DNA of 64,000 nucleotides from Dokdonella_A sp051958935 (GTDB taxonomy: Bacteria > Pseudomonadota > Gammaproteobacteria > Xanthomonadales > Rhodanobacteraceae), in assembly GCF_051958935.1 (NCBI RefSeq), contig NZ_JBQCFP010000105.1, positions 31,124 to 95,123 of the forward strand. The letters run 5' to 3'. The notes beneath the pieces are model-generated. The model saw nothing but the letters and a program-made list of their open reading frames with translations, had not been told where the DNA came from and ran no database searches. Of this stretch, positions 53,964-63,621 are shown one piece after another; the first letter of the stretch is position 1; each line of letters starts with the position of its first letter. The translations under genes were made by a program, and so were the position numbers.

Positions 53964-56260
53964 TCCCGCTGTACCGCCGCGTCCGCATCCGCGTGCAATT
54001 GCAAGCGCTGTTCGGCCTGCTGTTGCTGACCGGGTTCACCGTGCTGGTGCTCGACGAGATCAACCAGCGTTCGGACGTCGGGACGTTCCAGCGCGTGCAG
54101 CAGCAGTCGCTCGCCGGGCTGCGCCTGGCCAAATCGATCTCAGACGCCTACGGCCTCGATATCGTCAGCGCCGTGTTCCGCGTGCGCAACAACCTCATGG
54201 GCTGGGAACAGGGCATCGAAGTCGTCGAGGGGGCGCGCCGCGCGATCGACCGCGACTGGAAGGAGCTCGTCGCTTCCCCATTGCCGCCCGAGCAGCGCGC
54301 GGTCGTCGACGAAGTCGCGCGTGCACGCGTGAGCGCAGACCGCGCGGCCGACAGGTTGATCGCGATCTTCCGCGCGGCGGACATCGGCGCGCTCGGCCGC
54401 TTCGCCGACACCGAGCTCTATCCGGCGATGGACCCGGTCGCCTCCCGCCTCAAATTCCTCGCCGACCTCAAGATGTTCGACACCGAACGCATGATCGGTG
54501 CGCACCTCGACACCGCGCGTCGCGTCGGACGCTGGCGCGTGATCCTCAGCATGATCACGCTGCTCATCGTGCTCGTGGTCGGGCGCAGCATGCTGCGCAA
54601 CATCTACAAGGGCGTGGAAAGCCTCAAGCACCTCGCCCGCCACGCGCGCGAACGCGAGTTCGAGCCGGGCGGCTACGCACCTGACGGCGAACTCGGCGAA
54701 GTGCACGAGGCGCTGTCGACGATGCGCCAGGACCTGCTCCGCTACGAGGGCGAACTGCGCGACAGCGAAGCACGCGCACTCGCGGCGAGCCGCGCGAAGT
54801 CGTCGTTCCTCGCCTCGATGAGCCACGAAATCCGCACGCCGATGGTCGGCGTCGCGAGCATGCTCGAACTCCTCGCGCGCACCGACCTCGACGCCGACCA
54901 GCGCCAGCAGGTGGAGATCGTGCAGGGCTCGGCGCAAAGCCTGCTGCAGATCATCGGCGACATCCTCGACTTCTCGAAGATCGAGGCGGGCCGCCTCGAG
55001 TTGCTGCCGGTGGCGGTGGACCTGCGCGAACTCGTGCGCGCATCCACCGGCAACTTCCTCGCCACCGCGTCGGCGAAGGGATTGCACCTCGACTGCACGA
55101 TCGATGCGCGCCTCGCGCCGGCGCACGTCGCCGATCCGCTGCGCCTGCGGCAGATCCTCAGCAACTTCCTTTCCAACGCGCTGAAGTTCACCGAGCGCGG
55201 CAGCGTCGTCGTCGCGCTCGATCGGCTCGCCGCGGCCGGCCAGCGTGAACTCGTCGCGCTGCGCGTGCGCGACACCGGGATCGGCATCGGCGCGGAGGAC
55301 CAGGCGCGGCTGTTCCAGCCGTTCGTGCAGGCCCGCGACGGCAGCGCGCAGCGTGCCGACGGCAGCGGCCTCGGTCTCTCGATCTGCCGCCGCCTGGCCG
55401 AGCTCATGGGCGGCGAGATCACGGTGGAAAGCCGCCTTGGCGCGGGCACGACGATGAGTCTGGTCGTGCAGCTTCCGCTGGCCGATCCCGCGCTGGTCGC
55501 GTCGGCGTCGCCGTTGGCGGCTGCGCCTGCGCGAGTCGCGCCGAGCATCGACGAAGCAGAGCGGAGCGGCCGCCTGATCCTGCTCGTCGACGACCACCCG
55601 ACCAATCGCGCCGTGATCTCGCGCCAGCTGCGCCAGCTCGGCTATGCCTGCGACGTCGCCGCCGACGGCGAATCGGCGCTGGAACGCTGGCGCAGCGCGC
55701 GCTACGCGCTGCTGCTCACCGACCTGCACATGCCGCGACGCGACGGCTACTCGCTCGCCGAAGCGGTGCGCGCCGACGAACGCGCGGGCCTGCGCCCTCG
55801 CCGGCCGATCATCGCGATGAGCGCGAACGTGAGCACCGAGGAGGTCGAACGCAGCCGCGCCGCCGGCATCGACGACTTCATCGCGAAGCCGGCGCCGCTG
55901 CAGCTGATTGCGGCCGCGCTGCACCGCTACCTCCCGTTCGATCATGCGCAGCCGGCCGTGCCGGCGCCGCTCGCCGTCGACGCCGATCTCGTGCGCGACT
56001 ACGTCGACAGCACTCGACACGACCTCGCGGCGCTCGCCGCGGCCGTCGCGTCGCACGACGCCGATGCGATCGCACGCGAGGCGCATCGCATCAGGGGCGC
56101 CAGCGGGCTCGTCGGCGCCGACGCGGTGGCGGCCTGCGCGGCACGCATCGAGGACGCGGCGCGCACGGCACCGGAGGATTCGCTCGGGGAAGAACTCGCC
56201 GAACTCCGCCGCCTGCTCGACCGCTTCGCCACCGGACGTGGCATCGAAGCGACGTCGTGA
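53960..56260 (+). CDS. Hybrid sensor histidine kinase with receiver and HPt domains
   Basis: The 766-residue protein has two transmembrane helices (residues about 15-32 and 192-212) enclosing a helical periplasmic domain. A HAMP-like linker and coiled coil follow, then HisKA with His289 (MSHEIRTPM), HATPase (NFLSNALKFTERG, DTGIGIG, GSGLGLSICRRLAELMGG), a receiver with Asp588 (LLLTDLHMPRRDG) and a C-terminal HPt with His709 (AHRIRGASGLVGA). This tripartite layout runs a His-Asp-His relay, as in BvgS or ArcB. Four-base overlap with the REC-EAL gene suggests that regulator is its partner, linking an unknown periplasmic signal to c-di-GMP breakdown. Confidence 0.94.
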   Translation: MIPLYRRVRIRVQLQALFGLLLLTGFTVLVLDEINQRSDVGTFQRVQQQSLAGLRLAKSISDAYGLDIVSAVFRVRNNLMGWEQGIEVVEGARRAIDRDWKELVASPLPPEQRAVVDEVARARVSADRAADRLIAIFRAADIGALGRFADTELYPAMDPVASRLKFLADLKMFDTERMIGAHLDTARRVGRWRVILSMITLLIVLVVGRSMLRNIYKGVESLKHLARHAREREFEPGGYAPDGELGEVHEALSTMRQDLLRYEGELRDSEARALAASRAKSSFLASMSHEIRTPMVGVASMLELLARTDLDADQRQQVEIVQGSAQSLLQIIGDILDFSKIEAGRLELLPVAVDLRELVRASTGNFLATASAKGLHLDCTIDARLAPAHVADPLRLRQILSNFLSNALKFTERGSVVVALDRLAAAGQRELVALRVRDTGIGIGAEDQARLFQPFVQARDGSAQRADGSGLGLSICRRLAELMGGEITVESRLGAGTTMSLVVQLPLADPALVASASPLAAAPARVAPSIDEAERSGRLILLVDDHPTNRAVISRQLRQLGYACDVAADGESALERWRSARYALLLTDLHMPRRDGYSLAEAVRADERAGLRPRRPIIAMSANVSTEEVERSRAAGIDDFIAKPAPLQLIAAALHRYLPFDHAQPAVPAPLAVDADLVRDYVDSTRHDLAALAAAVASHDADAIAREAHRIRGASGLVGADAVAACAARIEDAARTAPEDSLGEELAELRRLLDRFATGRGIEATS

Positions 56261-56337
56261 TGCACGACCCGTGACCTGTGTGGCTTGGCGCTGCGCGCGC
56301 GCTGCGCTCTAATGCGCCGATCCTGCGGAGTCCGTCC

Positions 56338-58605
56338 ATGTATCGCCTGTTGCTGTCCGCGCTGCTTCTCTCGAGCCCTCTCGTGCACGCCGAACGCCTG
56401 ACCATCGAACGCATCTACGGCGATCCCGACCTCAACGGGCCGAGCCCGCGCGCGCTGAAGATCGCGCCGGACGGCACGCGCGTCGGCTTCCTGCGAGGCC
56501 GCGAGGACGACCAGAACCAGCTCGACCTCTGGCAATACGAGATCGCCAGCGGAACCATGCAGCGCCTCGTCGATTCGGCCGCACTCGGCGAGCACAGGGA
56601 ACTCTCCGACGCCGAGAAGGCGCGACGCGAACGCGAGCGCATCGCGCAGCTTAAGGGCATCGTGTCGTACCGGTGGTCGCCCGACAGCCACAAGCTGTTG
56701 TTCAGCGTCGACGAACGCCTGTGGCTGTACGACCTAAACGGCAAACCCGGTGCGCAGCTGCGTGCGCTCACGCCACACGGGTTCGAGGTCAACGACGCGA
56801 AGGTCTCGCCGGGCGGCGGCTACGTCTCGTTCGTGAGCCGGCAGAACCTCTACGTGATCGACCTAGAGCGCAACCTCAACTACCAGCTCACCCACGACGG
56901 CAGCGGCACCGTGCACAACGGCGAAGCCGAGTTCGTCGCGCAGGAAGAGATGGACCGCGCGACCGGCTACTGGTGGGCGCCGGACGACAGCGCGATCGCG
57001 TTCGAGCGTTACGACGAAGCGAAAGTCGACGAGGTCGAGCGCACCGAGGTGTACGCCGATCGCAGCACGACGGTGCGCCAGCGCTACCCCGCGGCGGGCC
57101 GGCCGAACGTGTCGGTGCGCCTTGGCGTCGTCGCGCCGCGCGGCGGCAAGACGCACTGGGTCGACCTCGGCCGCGACGCGGACATCTATCTCGCGCGCGT
57201 CGACTGGCTGCCGGACGGCAAGCGGCTCGCATTCCAGCGCGAGAGTCGCAACCAGCGCGTGCTCGACCTCGTCGTCGCCGACCTCGCGACGCAGCGCCAG
57301 GTGACCGTGCTCAGCGAAACGCGCCCGACCTGGGTCAACCTGCACGACGACCTGCGCTTGTTGAAGAACGAGGATGCGTTCGTCTGGGCATCCGAGCGCG
57401 ACGGCCACAAGCATCTGTACGTCTACGGCCTGGACGGGCGCCTGCGCCGCGCGATAACGCGCGGCACATGGGACGTCGACAAGCTGCTCGCGATCGACGA
57501 GAAGGGCGGCACCGTCTATTTCGCGGCGAACCGCGACGATCCGCTGCAGGCGCAGGTCTATGCGGCGCGCCTCGACGGCAGCGAAGCGGATCGCGCGCGC
57601 CGCATCAGCGAAGGCGACGGCTGGCACGAGGCGGTGTTCGGCGACAATGCGGCGGCCTGGATCGACACCTATTCCGATCCGCACACGCCACCCCAGGTTT
57701 CGTTGCGCAAGCCCGACGGCAGTCGCATCGCGTGGATCGAGCAGAACGAACTCAAGCCCGGCCATCCGTACTGGCCGTATCGCGACAGCCTCGTCGAGCC
57801 GACGTTCGGCCATCTCGCAAGCGAGGACGGCCAGGACCTCTACTACCGCGTATACAAGCCGCTCGGTTACGAGGAAGGCAAGCGCTACCCGGTGTTCATG
57901 ACCTACTACGGCGGGCCCGGCCGGCAATACGTGAGCCGTGCCTGGGGCGCGCACTTCGAGCAGTACATGGCGCAGCATGGCTACGTCGTCTTCGCGCTCG
58001 ACAATCGCGGCACGCCACGGCGGGGGCGGCGCTTTTCCGACGCGATCTTCCGCCAGCTCGGCAAGGCTGAAGTCGCCGACCAGCTCGCGGGCGTCGCGTG
58101 GCTGAAGGCGCAGCCGTACGTCGACGCGCAACGCATCGGCATCTTCGGCTGGAGCTACGGCGGCTACCAGACGCTCATGCTGCTCGCCAAGGCCGGCGAT
58201 GCATTCGCGGCGGGTGTCGCGGTCGCGCCGGTGACCGACTGGTCGCTGTACGACACCCATTACACCGAACGCTACCTCGATGCGCCGCAGGCGAACGCGG
58301 GCGGCTACGAGGCGTCGGACGTGCTGCACTGGCTCGATGGCCTGCAGCCCGACAAGCTGCTCCTCGTGCACGGCATGGCCGACGACAACGTGCTGTTCAC
58401 CCATTCGACCAAGCTCATGGCCGCCCTGCAGCAACGTGGCGTGCCGTTCCGGCTGATGACCTATCCGGGTGCGAAACATGGCTTGTCGACGCCGGCGTTG
58501 AAGAAGCACGTCTACGCGATGATCGCGGCGTACTTCGACGATAAGCTCGCGCGTGTGCCGGCAGCGGCTGCGGCGCCGGCCGCCAAGGGGAACGCCGCGC
58601 GTTGA
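56338..58605 (+). CDS. Exported S9B (dipeptidyl peptidase IV-like) serine peptidase
   Basis: The 755-residue protein has a signal peptide (MYRLLLSALLLSSPLVHA) and an N-terminal beta-propeller with the substrate-anchoring double Glu (FVAQEEMDRATGYWWAPDD). The C-terminal alpha/beta-hydrolase carries Ser606 (FGWSYGGYQ), Asp682 (GMADDNVLF) and His714 (AKHGLS). It releases X-Pro dipeptides from peptide N-termini, presumably in the periplasm or outside the cell. The ATG at 56338 gives a clean signal peptide. The 243 bp after it (58606-58848) holds nothing I recognise. Confidence 0.94.
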   Translation: MYRLLLSALLLSSPLVHAERLTIERIYGDPDLNGPSPRALKIAPDGTRVGFLRGREDDQNQLDLWQYEIASGTMQRLVDSAALGEHRELSDAEKARRERERIAQLKGIVSYRWSPDSHKLLFSVDERLWLYDLNGKPGAQLRALTPHGFEVNDAKVSPGGGYVSFVSRQNLYVIDLERNLNYQLTHDGSGTVHNGEAEFVAQEEMDRATGYWWAPDDSAIAFERYDEAKVDEVERTEVYADRSTTVRQRYPAAGRPNVSVRLGVVAPRGGKTHWVDLGRDADIYLARVDWLPDGKRLAFQRESRNQRVLDLVVADLATQRQVTVLSETRPTWVNLHDDLRLLKNEDAFVWASERDGHKHLYVYGLDGRLRRAITRGTWDVDKLLAIDEKGGTVYFAANRDDPLQAQVYAARLDGSEADRARRISEGDGWHEAVFGDNAAAWIDTYSDPHTPPQVSLRKPDGSRIAWIEQNELKPGHPYWPYRDSLVEPTFGHLASEDGQDLYYRVYKPLGYEEGKRYPVFMTYYGGPGRQYVSRAWGAHFEQYMAQHGYVVFALDNRGTPRRGRRFSDAIFRQLGKAEVADQLAGVAWLKAQPYVDAQRIGIFGWSYGGYQTLMLLAKAGDAFAAGVAVAPVTDWSLYDTHYTERYLDAPQANAGGYEASDVLHWLDGLQPDKLLLVHGMADDNVLFTHSTKLMAALQQRGVPFRLMTYPGAKHGLSTPALKKHVYAMIAAYFDDKLARVPAAAAAPAAKGNAAR

Positions 58606-58848
58606 CACGACGCCGTGCGGCCTTGTGTGCCGCTGCGACGCGCGCGCGATGGTCCGTGAGGCGAGGGCCGAAGACCATTGCGGCTTCCGCTGCCCGCACG
58701 ATAAGCGCGCGCCACTTCTTGGGTTGCGCGAGGGCGGATCACGCCGCGCAGCGGTGGATCCGATTTCATCGCCCTGCGCGTCCGCACGGCTCCGGCCTTC
58801 GACCTTGATCAGTCGCGATGCTCGCAGGACGCCAGCCGCGCCGCCGGA

Positions 58849-59496
58849 TCAGTGCACCCAGCGACCACCGCGCCTGCGTGGCGGCAGCGCGCCGCCTTCG
58901 CCCGGGGTTTCGTCGGCGGCGAGCGGATGCGCGCGCCAGTACTCCGCGACGGCGCCGACGGCGTTCGGAATCTGTGCGAGGCACTCGTCGTAGTCCTCGT
59001 CGCCGAGCGGCGCGAACTCGGCATCGCTCTCGAACACGCCGTCGTCGATCGCGAGGGCGATGATCGGCGACAACAGTTCCATCAGCTCCGAATCCTGGCC
59101 CAGGCGCCCTTCCCACGAGGGTGCGCGCAGATCGATGCCGCGCGAGAAGCCTTCGCACCAGCCGCGCGCGGTGAACGCGGGTGGGCCCTCCTCCACGTCG
59201 AGTTCACCGAGGATCGGCTCGTAACTGCCGGTTTCGAGCTCGGGCGCGATCGCATCGTTGAGCCGCGCGAGCAGGGTCAGCACGCGCTCGCCCTCGTGCG
59301 CGTCCGCGAACGGCTCGTGCAGGATCTCCGGCAGCCACTCTTCCGGCTTCGCCGGAACCGGACCGATCGCGAGCGCGGTGAGGAAACCGTGCACGCCGTC
59401 GAGCAGCATGTCCTCGTCGCCCGCGTGCGCGCGCAGGAAGCGATCGAGTTCTTCCAGTTCGTTGTCGCTCGGCGACACCATCCAGTCAGCGGTCAT
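58849..59496 (-). CDS. UPF0149 (YecA/YgfB) family protein
   Basis: The 215-residue acidic helical protein has the YecA core: ELEELDRFLRAHAGDEDMLLDGVHGFLTALAIGP, EEWLPEILHE, ARGWCEGFSRGIDL and a C-terminal PLAADETPGEGG. Relatives have no firm function; some carry a SEC-C zinc finger, which this one lacks. It overlaps the 3' end of xth by 11 bp, so the two are probably co-expressed. An ATG at 59481 is an alternative start with no overlap. Confidence 0.85.
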   Translation of the reverse strand: MTADWMVSPSDNELEELDRFLRAHAGDEDMLLDGVHGFLTALAIGPVPAKPEEWLPEILHEPFADAHEGERVLTLLARLNDAIAPELETGSYEPILGELDVEEGPPAFTARGWCEGFSRGIDLRAPSWEGRLGQDSELMELLSPIIALAIDDGVFESDAEFAPLGDEDYDECLAQIPNAVGAVAEYWRAHPLAADETPGEGGALPPRRRGGRWVH

Positions 59497-60259
59497 CTTC
59501 GAGTTCCAGGACGACGGGTGTATGGTCGGATGCGCGCTCCCACGTGCGCGGCTCGCGCTCGATCGAGGCGCCGCGGCAATGGCCGCGCAAGGCTTCGGAC
59601 ACGAGCACGAGGTCGATGCGCAGGCCGAGGTTGCGACGGAACGCGCCTTGGCGATAGTCCCACCAGCTGTAGTGTCCGCCGTCCTCGTTGAACAGACGGA
59701 AACTGTCGACGAGGCCGACGTCCAGCACGCGCCGCAGCGCGTCGCGCTCGGGCGTCGAGCACAGCACCTGCTCGTGCCAGGCAGCCGGATCGTGCACGTC
59801 GCGATCGTCCGGCGCGATGTTGAAGTCGCCGAGCACGACGAGGCGCGGGTGGCGGCGGATTTCCTCGGCGAGGAACGCGCCGACCCTGGCGAGCCACTCG
59901 AGCTTGTACGCGTACTTCTCGCTGCCGACGGACTGCCCGTTGACGACGTACAGGTTGACGATGCGCACGTCGCCGACCGTCGCGGCGAGGATGCGCCGCT
60001 GCGGATCGTCGAAGCCGGCGATGCCGTGCTCGACGTCGCTGATCGGCGTGCGCGCGAGGATCGCGACCCCGTTGTAGGTCTTCTGCCCCGAATAGACGCT
60101 GTGGTATCCGGCCGCCTCGAGCGCGGCGACCGGGAACTTGGCGTCCTCGAGCTTGGTTTCCTGCAGCGCGACGATGTCCGGCGTGGCCGCGGTGCACCAC
60201 CGCTCGAGGTGCGGCAGGCGCACGTTGAGCGAATTGACGTTCCAGCTCGCAATCTTCAT
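59486..60259 (-). CDS. xth: Exodeoxyribonuclease III
   Basis: The 257-residue protein begins MKIASWNVNSLNVRLPHLERW and contains VALQETKLEDAKFP, YNGVAILART, VVLGDFNIAPDDRDVHDP, the hydrophobic SWWDYRQGAF loop and the catalytic WERASDHTPVVLEL. It is the AP endonuclease and 3' exonuclease of base-excision repair. The start matches the family. The M3 peptidase gene ends 31 bp upstream on the same strand. Confidence 0.96.
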   Translation of the reverse strand: MKIASWNVNSLNVRLPHLERWCTAATPDIVALQETKLEDAKFPVAALEAAGYHSVYSGQKTYNGVAILARTPISDVEHGIAGFDDPQRRILAATVGDVRIVNLYVVNGQSVGSEKYAYKLEWLARVGAFLAEEIRRHPRLVVLGDFNIAPDDRDVHDPAAWHEQVLCSTPERDALRRVLDVGLVDSFRLFNEDGGHYSWWDYRQGAFRRNLGLRIDLVLVSEALRGHCRGASIEREPRTWERASDHTPVVLELEDDR

Positions 60260-60290
60260 CGGTTCATCTTAGCGCAAGGCTGCGGCGTGC

Positions 60291-62336
60291 TCAGGCCGCG
60301 AGCCCGTAACTGCGCAGCAATGCGTCCGGCTGCGGCTCGCGCCCGCGGAACTCCACGAATGATTCGAGTGCGGGGCGCGAACCGCCGACGGCGAGAATCG
60401 ACTTGCGGTACGCCTCGCCGGTCGCGCGGTCGAACACGCCCGCTTCCTCGAAGCGCGCGAAGGCGTCGGCGGACAGCACTTCGGCCCAGAGATAACTGTA
60501 ATAACCCGCCGCATAGCCGCCAGCGAAGATGTGGGTGAACGCGTGCGGGAAGCGCTGCCACGCCGGCGGACGGATCACCGCGACCTCGTCGCGCACTTCA
60601 TCGAGGATCTCGAGCGCACGCGCGCCACGCGCGGGATCGAACTCGCGATGGATGCGGAAATCGAACAGGCCGAACTCGAGCTGGCGCACGAGAAACAGGC
60701 CCGCGTGGAAATGCCGCGCGGCCTGCATGCGTTCGAACAGCGCGTCGGGCAGCTTCTCGCCCGTGCGCCAGTGGCGCGCGAACAGGTCGAGCGCCTCGCG
60801 CCGCCAACCGAAGTTCTCCATGAACTGACTCGGCAGTTCCACCGCGTCCCATTCGACGCCGTTGATGCCGCCGACGCCGGGCAGGCCGACGTCGGTGAGC
60901 AGGTGGTGCAGGCCGTGGCCGAACTCGTGGAACAGGGTGAGGACGTCGTCGTGGGTGAGCAGTGACGGCGTCGACGACGTGGGCGGCGCGAAGTTGCACG
61001 TGAGGAACGCGACCGGAAGCTGCGACGCATCGTCGCGGTCGAACCGGTTCGCGCACACGTCCATCCATGCGCCACCGCGCTTGCCGCTGCGCGCGTACAG
61101 GTCGAAGTACGCACCGGCGAAGACGCGGCCGTCGGCGTCGACGAGGTCGTAGTAGCGCACGTCCGGATGCCAGGTATCGACGCCGTCGCGGCGGCGCAGC
61201 GACACGCCGAACACGCGCTCGGTGATTGCGAACAGGCCGTCGAGGACCGGATCGAGCGCGAAGTAGGGCTTAAGCTCCTCCTCGTTGAGCGCGTACTTCT
61301 TCTCGCGCAGCTTCTCGGCGGCGTAGCCGATGTCCCAGGGCTCGAGCGTCGCGATCCCGAGTTCGTCCGCGGCGAACGCGCGCAGCTCCTCGAGCTCCCG
61401 CTGCGCGACCGGCTTCGCGCGAGCGGCGAGGTCGTGCAGGAATGCGAACACCGCGTCCGGCGAGGGCGCCATCTTCGTCGCGAGCGATTCTTCCGCGGCG
61501 TCGCGGAAGCCGAGCAGCTGCGCAGCCTCGTGGCGGAGCGCGAGGATGCGCTCGATGCGCGCGGAATTGTCGAATTCGCCCGCGTTCGGTCCTTGGTCCG
61601 ACGCGCGTGTCTGGTAGGCGCGGTAGACGCGCTCGCGCAGCCCGCGGTCGTCGGCGTAGGTGAGCACGGCCTGCACGCTCGGTTGCTTGAGCGTGACGAG
61701 CCAGCCGTCTTGCGACTTCTCCTCGGCGTATGCGCGCAACACCGCGCGTCCGGATTCGGGCACGCCGGCGAGGGCGGCCTCGTCGGTCACGGGTTCGCTC
61801 CACGCATCGGTCGCATCGAGCACGGCTTCCTCGAACTGGGTCGCGAGCTTCGCGAGTTCGCTCGCGATCTCGCGGAAACGCGAGCGCGCCGGTTCTTCCA
61901 GCGCGACGCCGGAGAGGCGGAAGTCGCGCAGCTCGTGTTCGATCAGGGTGCGCGCGGCGCGCGGCAGGCCGGCGTTGTCGGCGCGGCCCGCGACCGCATC
62001 CACCGCCGCATACAGCGCGCGATTCTGGCCGAGTTCGCTTGCGTGCTCGACGATCTTCTCCTGCGCGGCCGCATAGGCCTTGCGCAACTCGTCCGAATCC
62101 GCGACGCCGTGCAGGTGCGACACCGGTGCCCAGGCGCGGTTGAGGCGGTCTTCGAGTTCCTCGCCGAGCAGCAGCACGCCGGCGAAATCGCGCGGGGCGT
62201 CGGTGGCGAGCAACGCGTCGATGCGCGCGCGGTAGTCGGCAAGGATCGCATCGATCGCCGGTTCCACGTGTTCGGCGCGGATCGCCGAAAAGCGAGGTAG
62301 GCCGGACATGGCGAGCAGCGGATTGGAGTCGGTCAT
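60291..62336 (-). CDS. prlC: Oligopeptidase A (M3 family zinc metallopeptidase)
   Basis: The 681-residue protein begins MTDSNPLLAMSGLPRFSAIRAEHVEPAI. The zinc motif HEFGH starts at residue 470 (TLFHEFGHGLHHLLTD), with the third ligand in the following GVEWDAVELPSQFMENF segment. It also has AFTHIFAGGYAAGYYSYLWAEVLSADAF. It degrades cytoplasmic oligopeptides, including cleaved signal peptides. The ATG at 62336 fits the family; the start at 62480 would overlap the divergent gene. It is divergent from the gamma-carbonic-anhydrase-like gene across 118 bp. Confidence 0.96.
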   Translation of the reverse strand: MTDSNPLLAMSGLPRFSAIRAEHVEPAIDAILADYRARIDALLATDAPRDFAGVLLLGEELEDRLNRAWAPVSHLHGVADSDELRKAYAAAQEKIVEHASELGQNRALYAAVDAVAGRADNAGLPRAARTLIEHELRDFRLSGVALEEPARSRFREIASELAKLATQFEEAVLDATDAWSEPVTDEAALAGVPESGRAVLRAYAEEKSQDGWLVTLKQPSVQAVLTYADDRGLRERVYRAYQTRASDQGPNAGEFDNSARIERILALRHEAAQLLGFRDAAEESLATKMAPSPDAVFAFLHDLAARAKPVAQRELEELRAFAADELGIATLEPWDIGYAAEKLREKKYALNEEELKPYFALDPVLDGLFAITERVFGVSLRRRDGVDTWHPDVRYYDLVDADGRVFAGAYFDLYARSGKRGGAWMDVCANRFDRDDASQLPVAFLTCNFAPPTSSTPSLLTHDDVLTLFHEFGHGLHHLLTDVGLPGVGGINGVEWDAVELPSQFMENFGWRREALDLFARHWRTGEKLPDALFERMQAARHFHAGLFLVRQLEFGLFDFRIHREFDPARGARALEILDEVRDEVAVIRPPAWQRFPHAFTHIFAGGYAAGYYSYLWAEVLSADAFARFEEAGVFDRATGEAYRKSILAVGGSRPALESFVEFRGREPQPDALLRSYGLAA

Positions 62337-62454
62337 CTGGGGCTGGAAAATGGTCGGGTGCGGTCCGACAACGTGGCGCGTCGAGTCGCGGAAATCAAGC
62401 GGCCTTGCGCGGCATGCGGATGCTAGGCTTGCGACTTTTCCGCAGGCTCCCGCC

Positions 62455-62982
62455 ATGAACATCCGGCCGTACCAGGGCATCCTTCCGCGCCTCGGCGCGA
62501 ACGTCTACGTCGACCCGGGCGCGCACCTCATCGGCGATGTCGAAGTCGGCGACGACGCATCGCTCTGGCCCGGCGTTGTCGCGCGCGGCGACGTGCACTA
62601 CATCCGCATCGGCGCGCGCACGAACGTGCAGGACGGTTCCATCCTGCACGTGACGCACGCGGGCGAGTACACCGACGACGGCTTTCCGCTCGTCATCGGC
62701 AACGATGTCACGATCGGCCACGCGGCGGTCGTGCACGCATGCACGATCCACGACGCCTGCCTCATCGGCATGCACGCGACCGTGCTCGACGGCGCCATCG
62801 TGCATCGGCACAGCATGATCGGCGCCGGCGCGCTCGTCGCGCCGGGCAAGGTCGTCGGCGAGGGCGAACTGTGGGTCGGCAATCCCGCGCGTTGCGTACG
62901 CAGGCTCTCCACCCAGGAGATCGAGCGCCTGTACTACTCGGCAGCGCACTACGTGCGGCTCAAGGAGCGTTACCTCGCGTGA
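62455..62982 (+). CDS. Gamma-class carbonic anhydrase-like protein (YrdA family)
   Basis: The 175-residue protein is a left-handed beta-helix of hexapeptide repeats (VYVDPGAHLIGDVEVGDDASLWPGVVARGDV, then VQDGSILHV). The metal-ligand histidines appear in LHVTHAG and TIGHAAVVHACTIHDACLIGMHA. YrdA-type trimers bind zinc, but carbonic anhydrase activity is often not shown. A TAGGCT box at about 62423 may be its promoter -10. The next gene overlaps its stop codon. Confidence 0.9.
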   Translation: MNIRPYQGILPRLGANVYVDPGAHLIGDVEVGDDASLWPGVVARGDVHYIRIGARTNVQDGSILHVTHAGEYTDDGFPLVIGNDVTIGHAAVVHACTIHDACLIGMHATVLDGAIVHRHSMIGAGALVAPGKVVGEGELWVGNPARCVRRLSTQEIERLYYSAAHYVRLKERYLA

Positions 62983-63314
62983 GCTACGACTATTTCCTGT
63001 TCGCCAGGCCGCCCGGCGGCGAGGCGGCGAACATCGATGCGCTGGCGGGCTGCCGCGCGCCTATAGCGACGCCGGAGCAATTGATGGAGCGCATCGATGC
63101 GCTTTTTCCCGGCACGACCTGGCAGGTGCCGCACGGCGAGGTCGAGGCCTGGTTCGGCACCAATGGCGCAGAGTTCCTGTTCTGCGCCGACGGGGACGGC
63201 ACCGTATCCATGCTGAAGGTGGCGTACATCGAAGCCGAGCAGGTCCGGCGGCTCGTCGCGGCGCTCGATCTCGTCGCATTCGACCCGCAGCGAAGCGGCT
63301 TCATCGCGCGCTGA
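62979..63314 (+). CDS. Small protein of unknown function coupled to the YrdA-like gene
   Basis: The 111-residue soluble protein begins SYDYFLFARPPGG and contains LMERIDALFPGTTWQVPHGEVEAWFGTNGAEFLF and YIEAEQVRRLVAALDLVAFDPQRS. I do not recognise the family. The GTG at 62979 overlaps the preceding stop (GTGA), with AAGGAG about 12 bases upstream, so it is translationally coupled. The coding bias and ordered hydrophobic pattern make it a real gene. Confidence 0.75.
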   Translation: MSYDYFLFARPPGGEAANIDALAGCRAPIATPEQLMERIDALFPGTTWQVPHGEVEAWFGTNGAEFLFCADGDGTVSMLKVAYIEAEQVRRLVAALDLVAFDPQRSGFIAR

Positions 63315-63335
63315 TCGGCGTTCGCCGAAGCAACG

Positions 63336-63617
63336 TCACGCCGGGCGCGTGGCGCGCTCGAGTGCCGAGAGCATCGCCAACGCGTCGTCGCGGTCCACGC
63401 CGCACATCGACGACGACGGGCGCAGGCTGCGGCATACGGCCGGTCGTCGTGGATCACCGAACAGCGCGCAGCGGAAGTCATCCCGAAGCTGCACGCACGG
63501 AATGCCGGCCGGCTTGCCGTGCGGCATGCCGGGAATCGGCGAGGAGATCGACGGCGCTATGCAGCAGGCGCCGCAGCCCGCGCGGCAGGCGACTGCGGAG
63601 GTCCATGCGCCAGTCAT
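63336..63617 (-). CDS. YkgJ-like cysteine-cluster protein
   Basis: The 93-residue protein has seven Cys in the pattern ACRAGCGACCIAP, GIPCVQL, RCALFGD, VCRSL and MCG. This is the cysteine-cluster family around YkgJ (UPF0153), which probably binds a metal or iron-sulfur cluster. The ATG at 63617 was chosen because it follows the aroE stop by four bases and keeps the cluster near the N-terminus. It is likely co-transcribed with aroE. Confidence 0.85.
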   Translation of the reverse strand: MTGAWTSAVACRAGCGACCIAPSISSPIPGMPHGKPAGIPCVQLRDDFRCALFGDPRRPAVCRSLRPSSSMCGVDRDDALAMLSALERATRPA

Positions 63618-63621
63618 CGGC

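Noticed and set aside
54140..56086. 648-codon open frame opposite the hybrid histidine kinase
   Set aside because: It is antisense to intact HisKA, HATPase and REC motifs; its composition is an artefact of GC-rich third positions.
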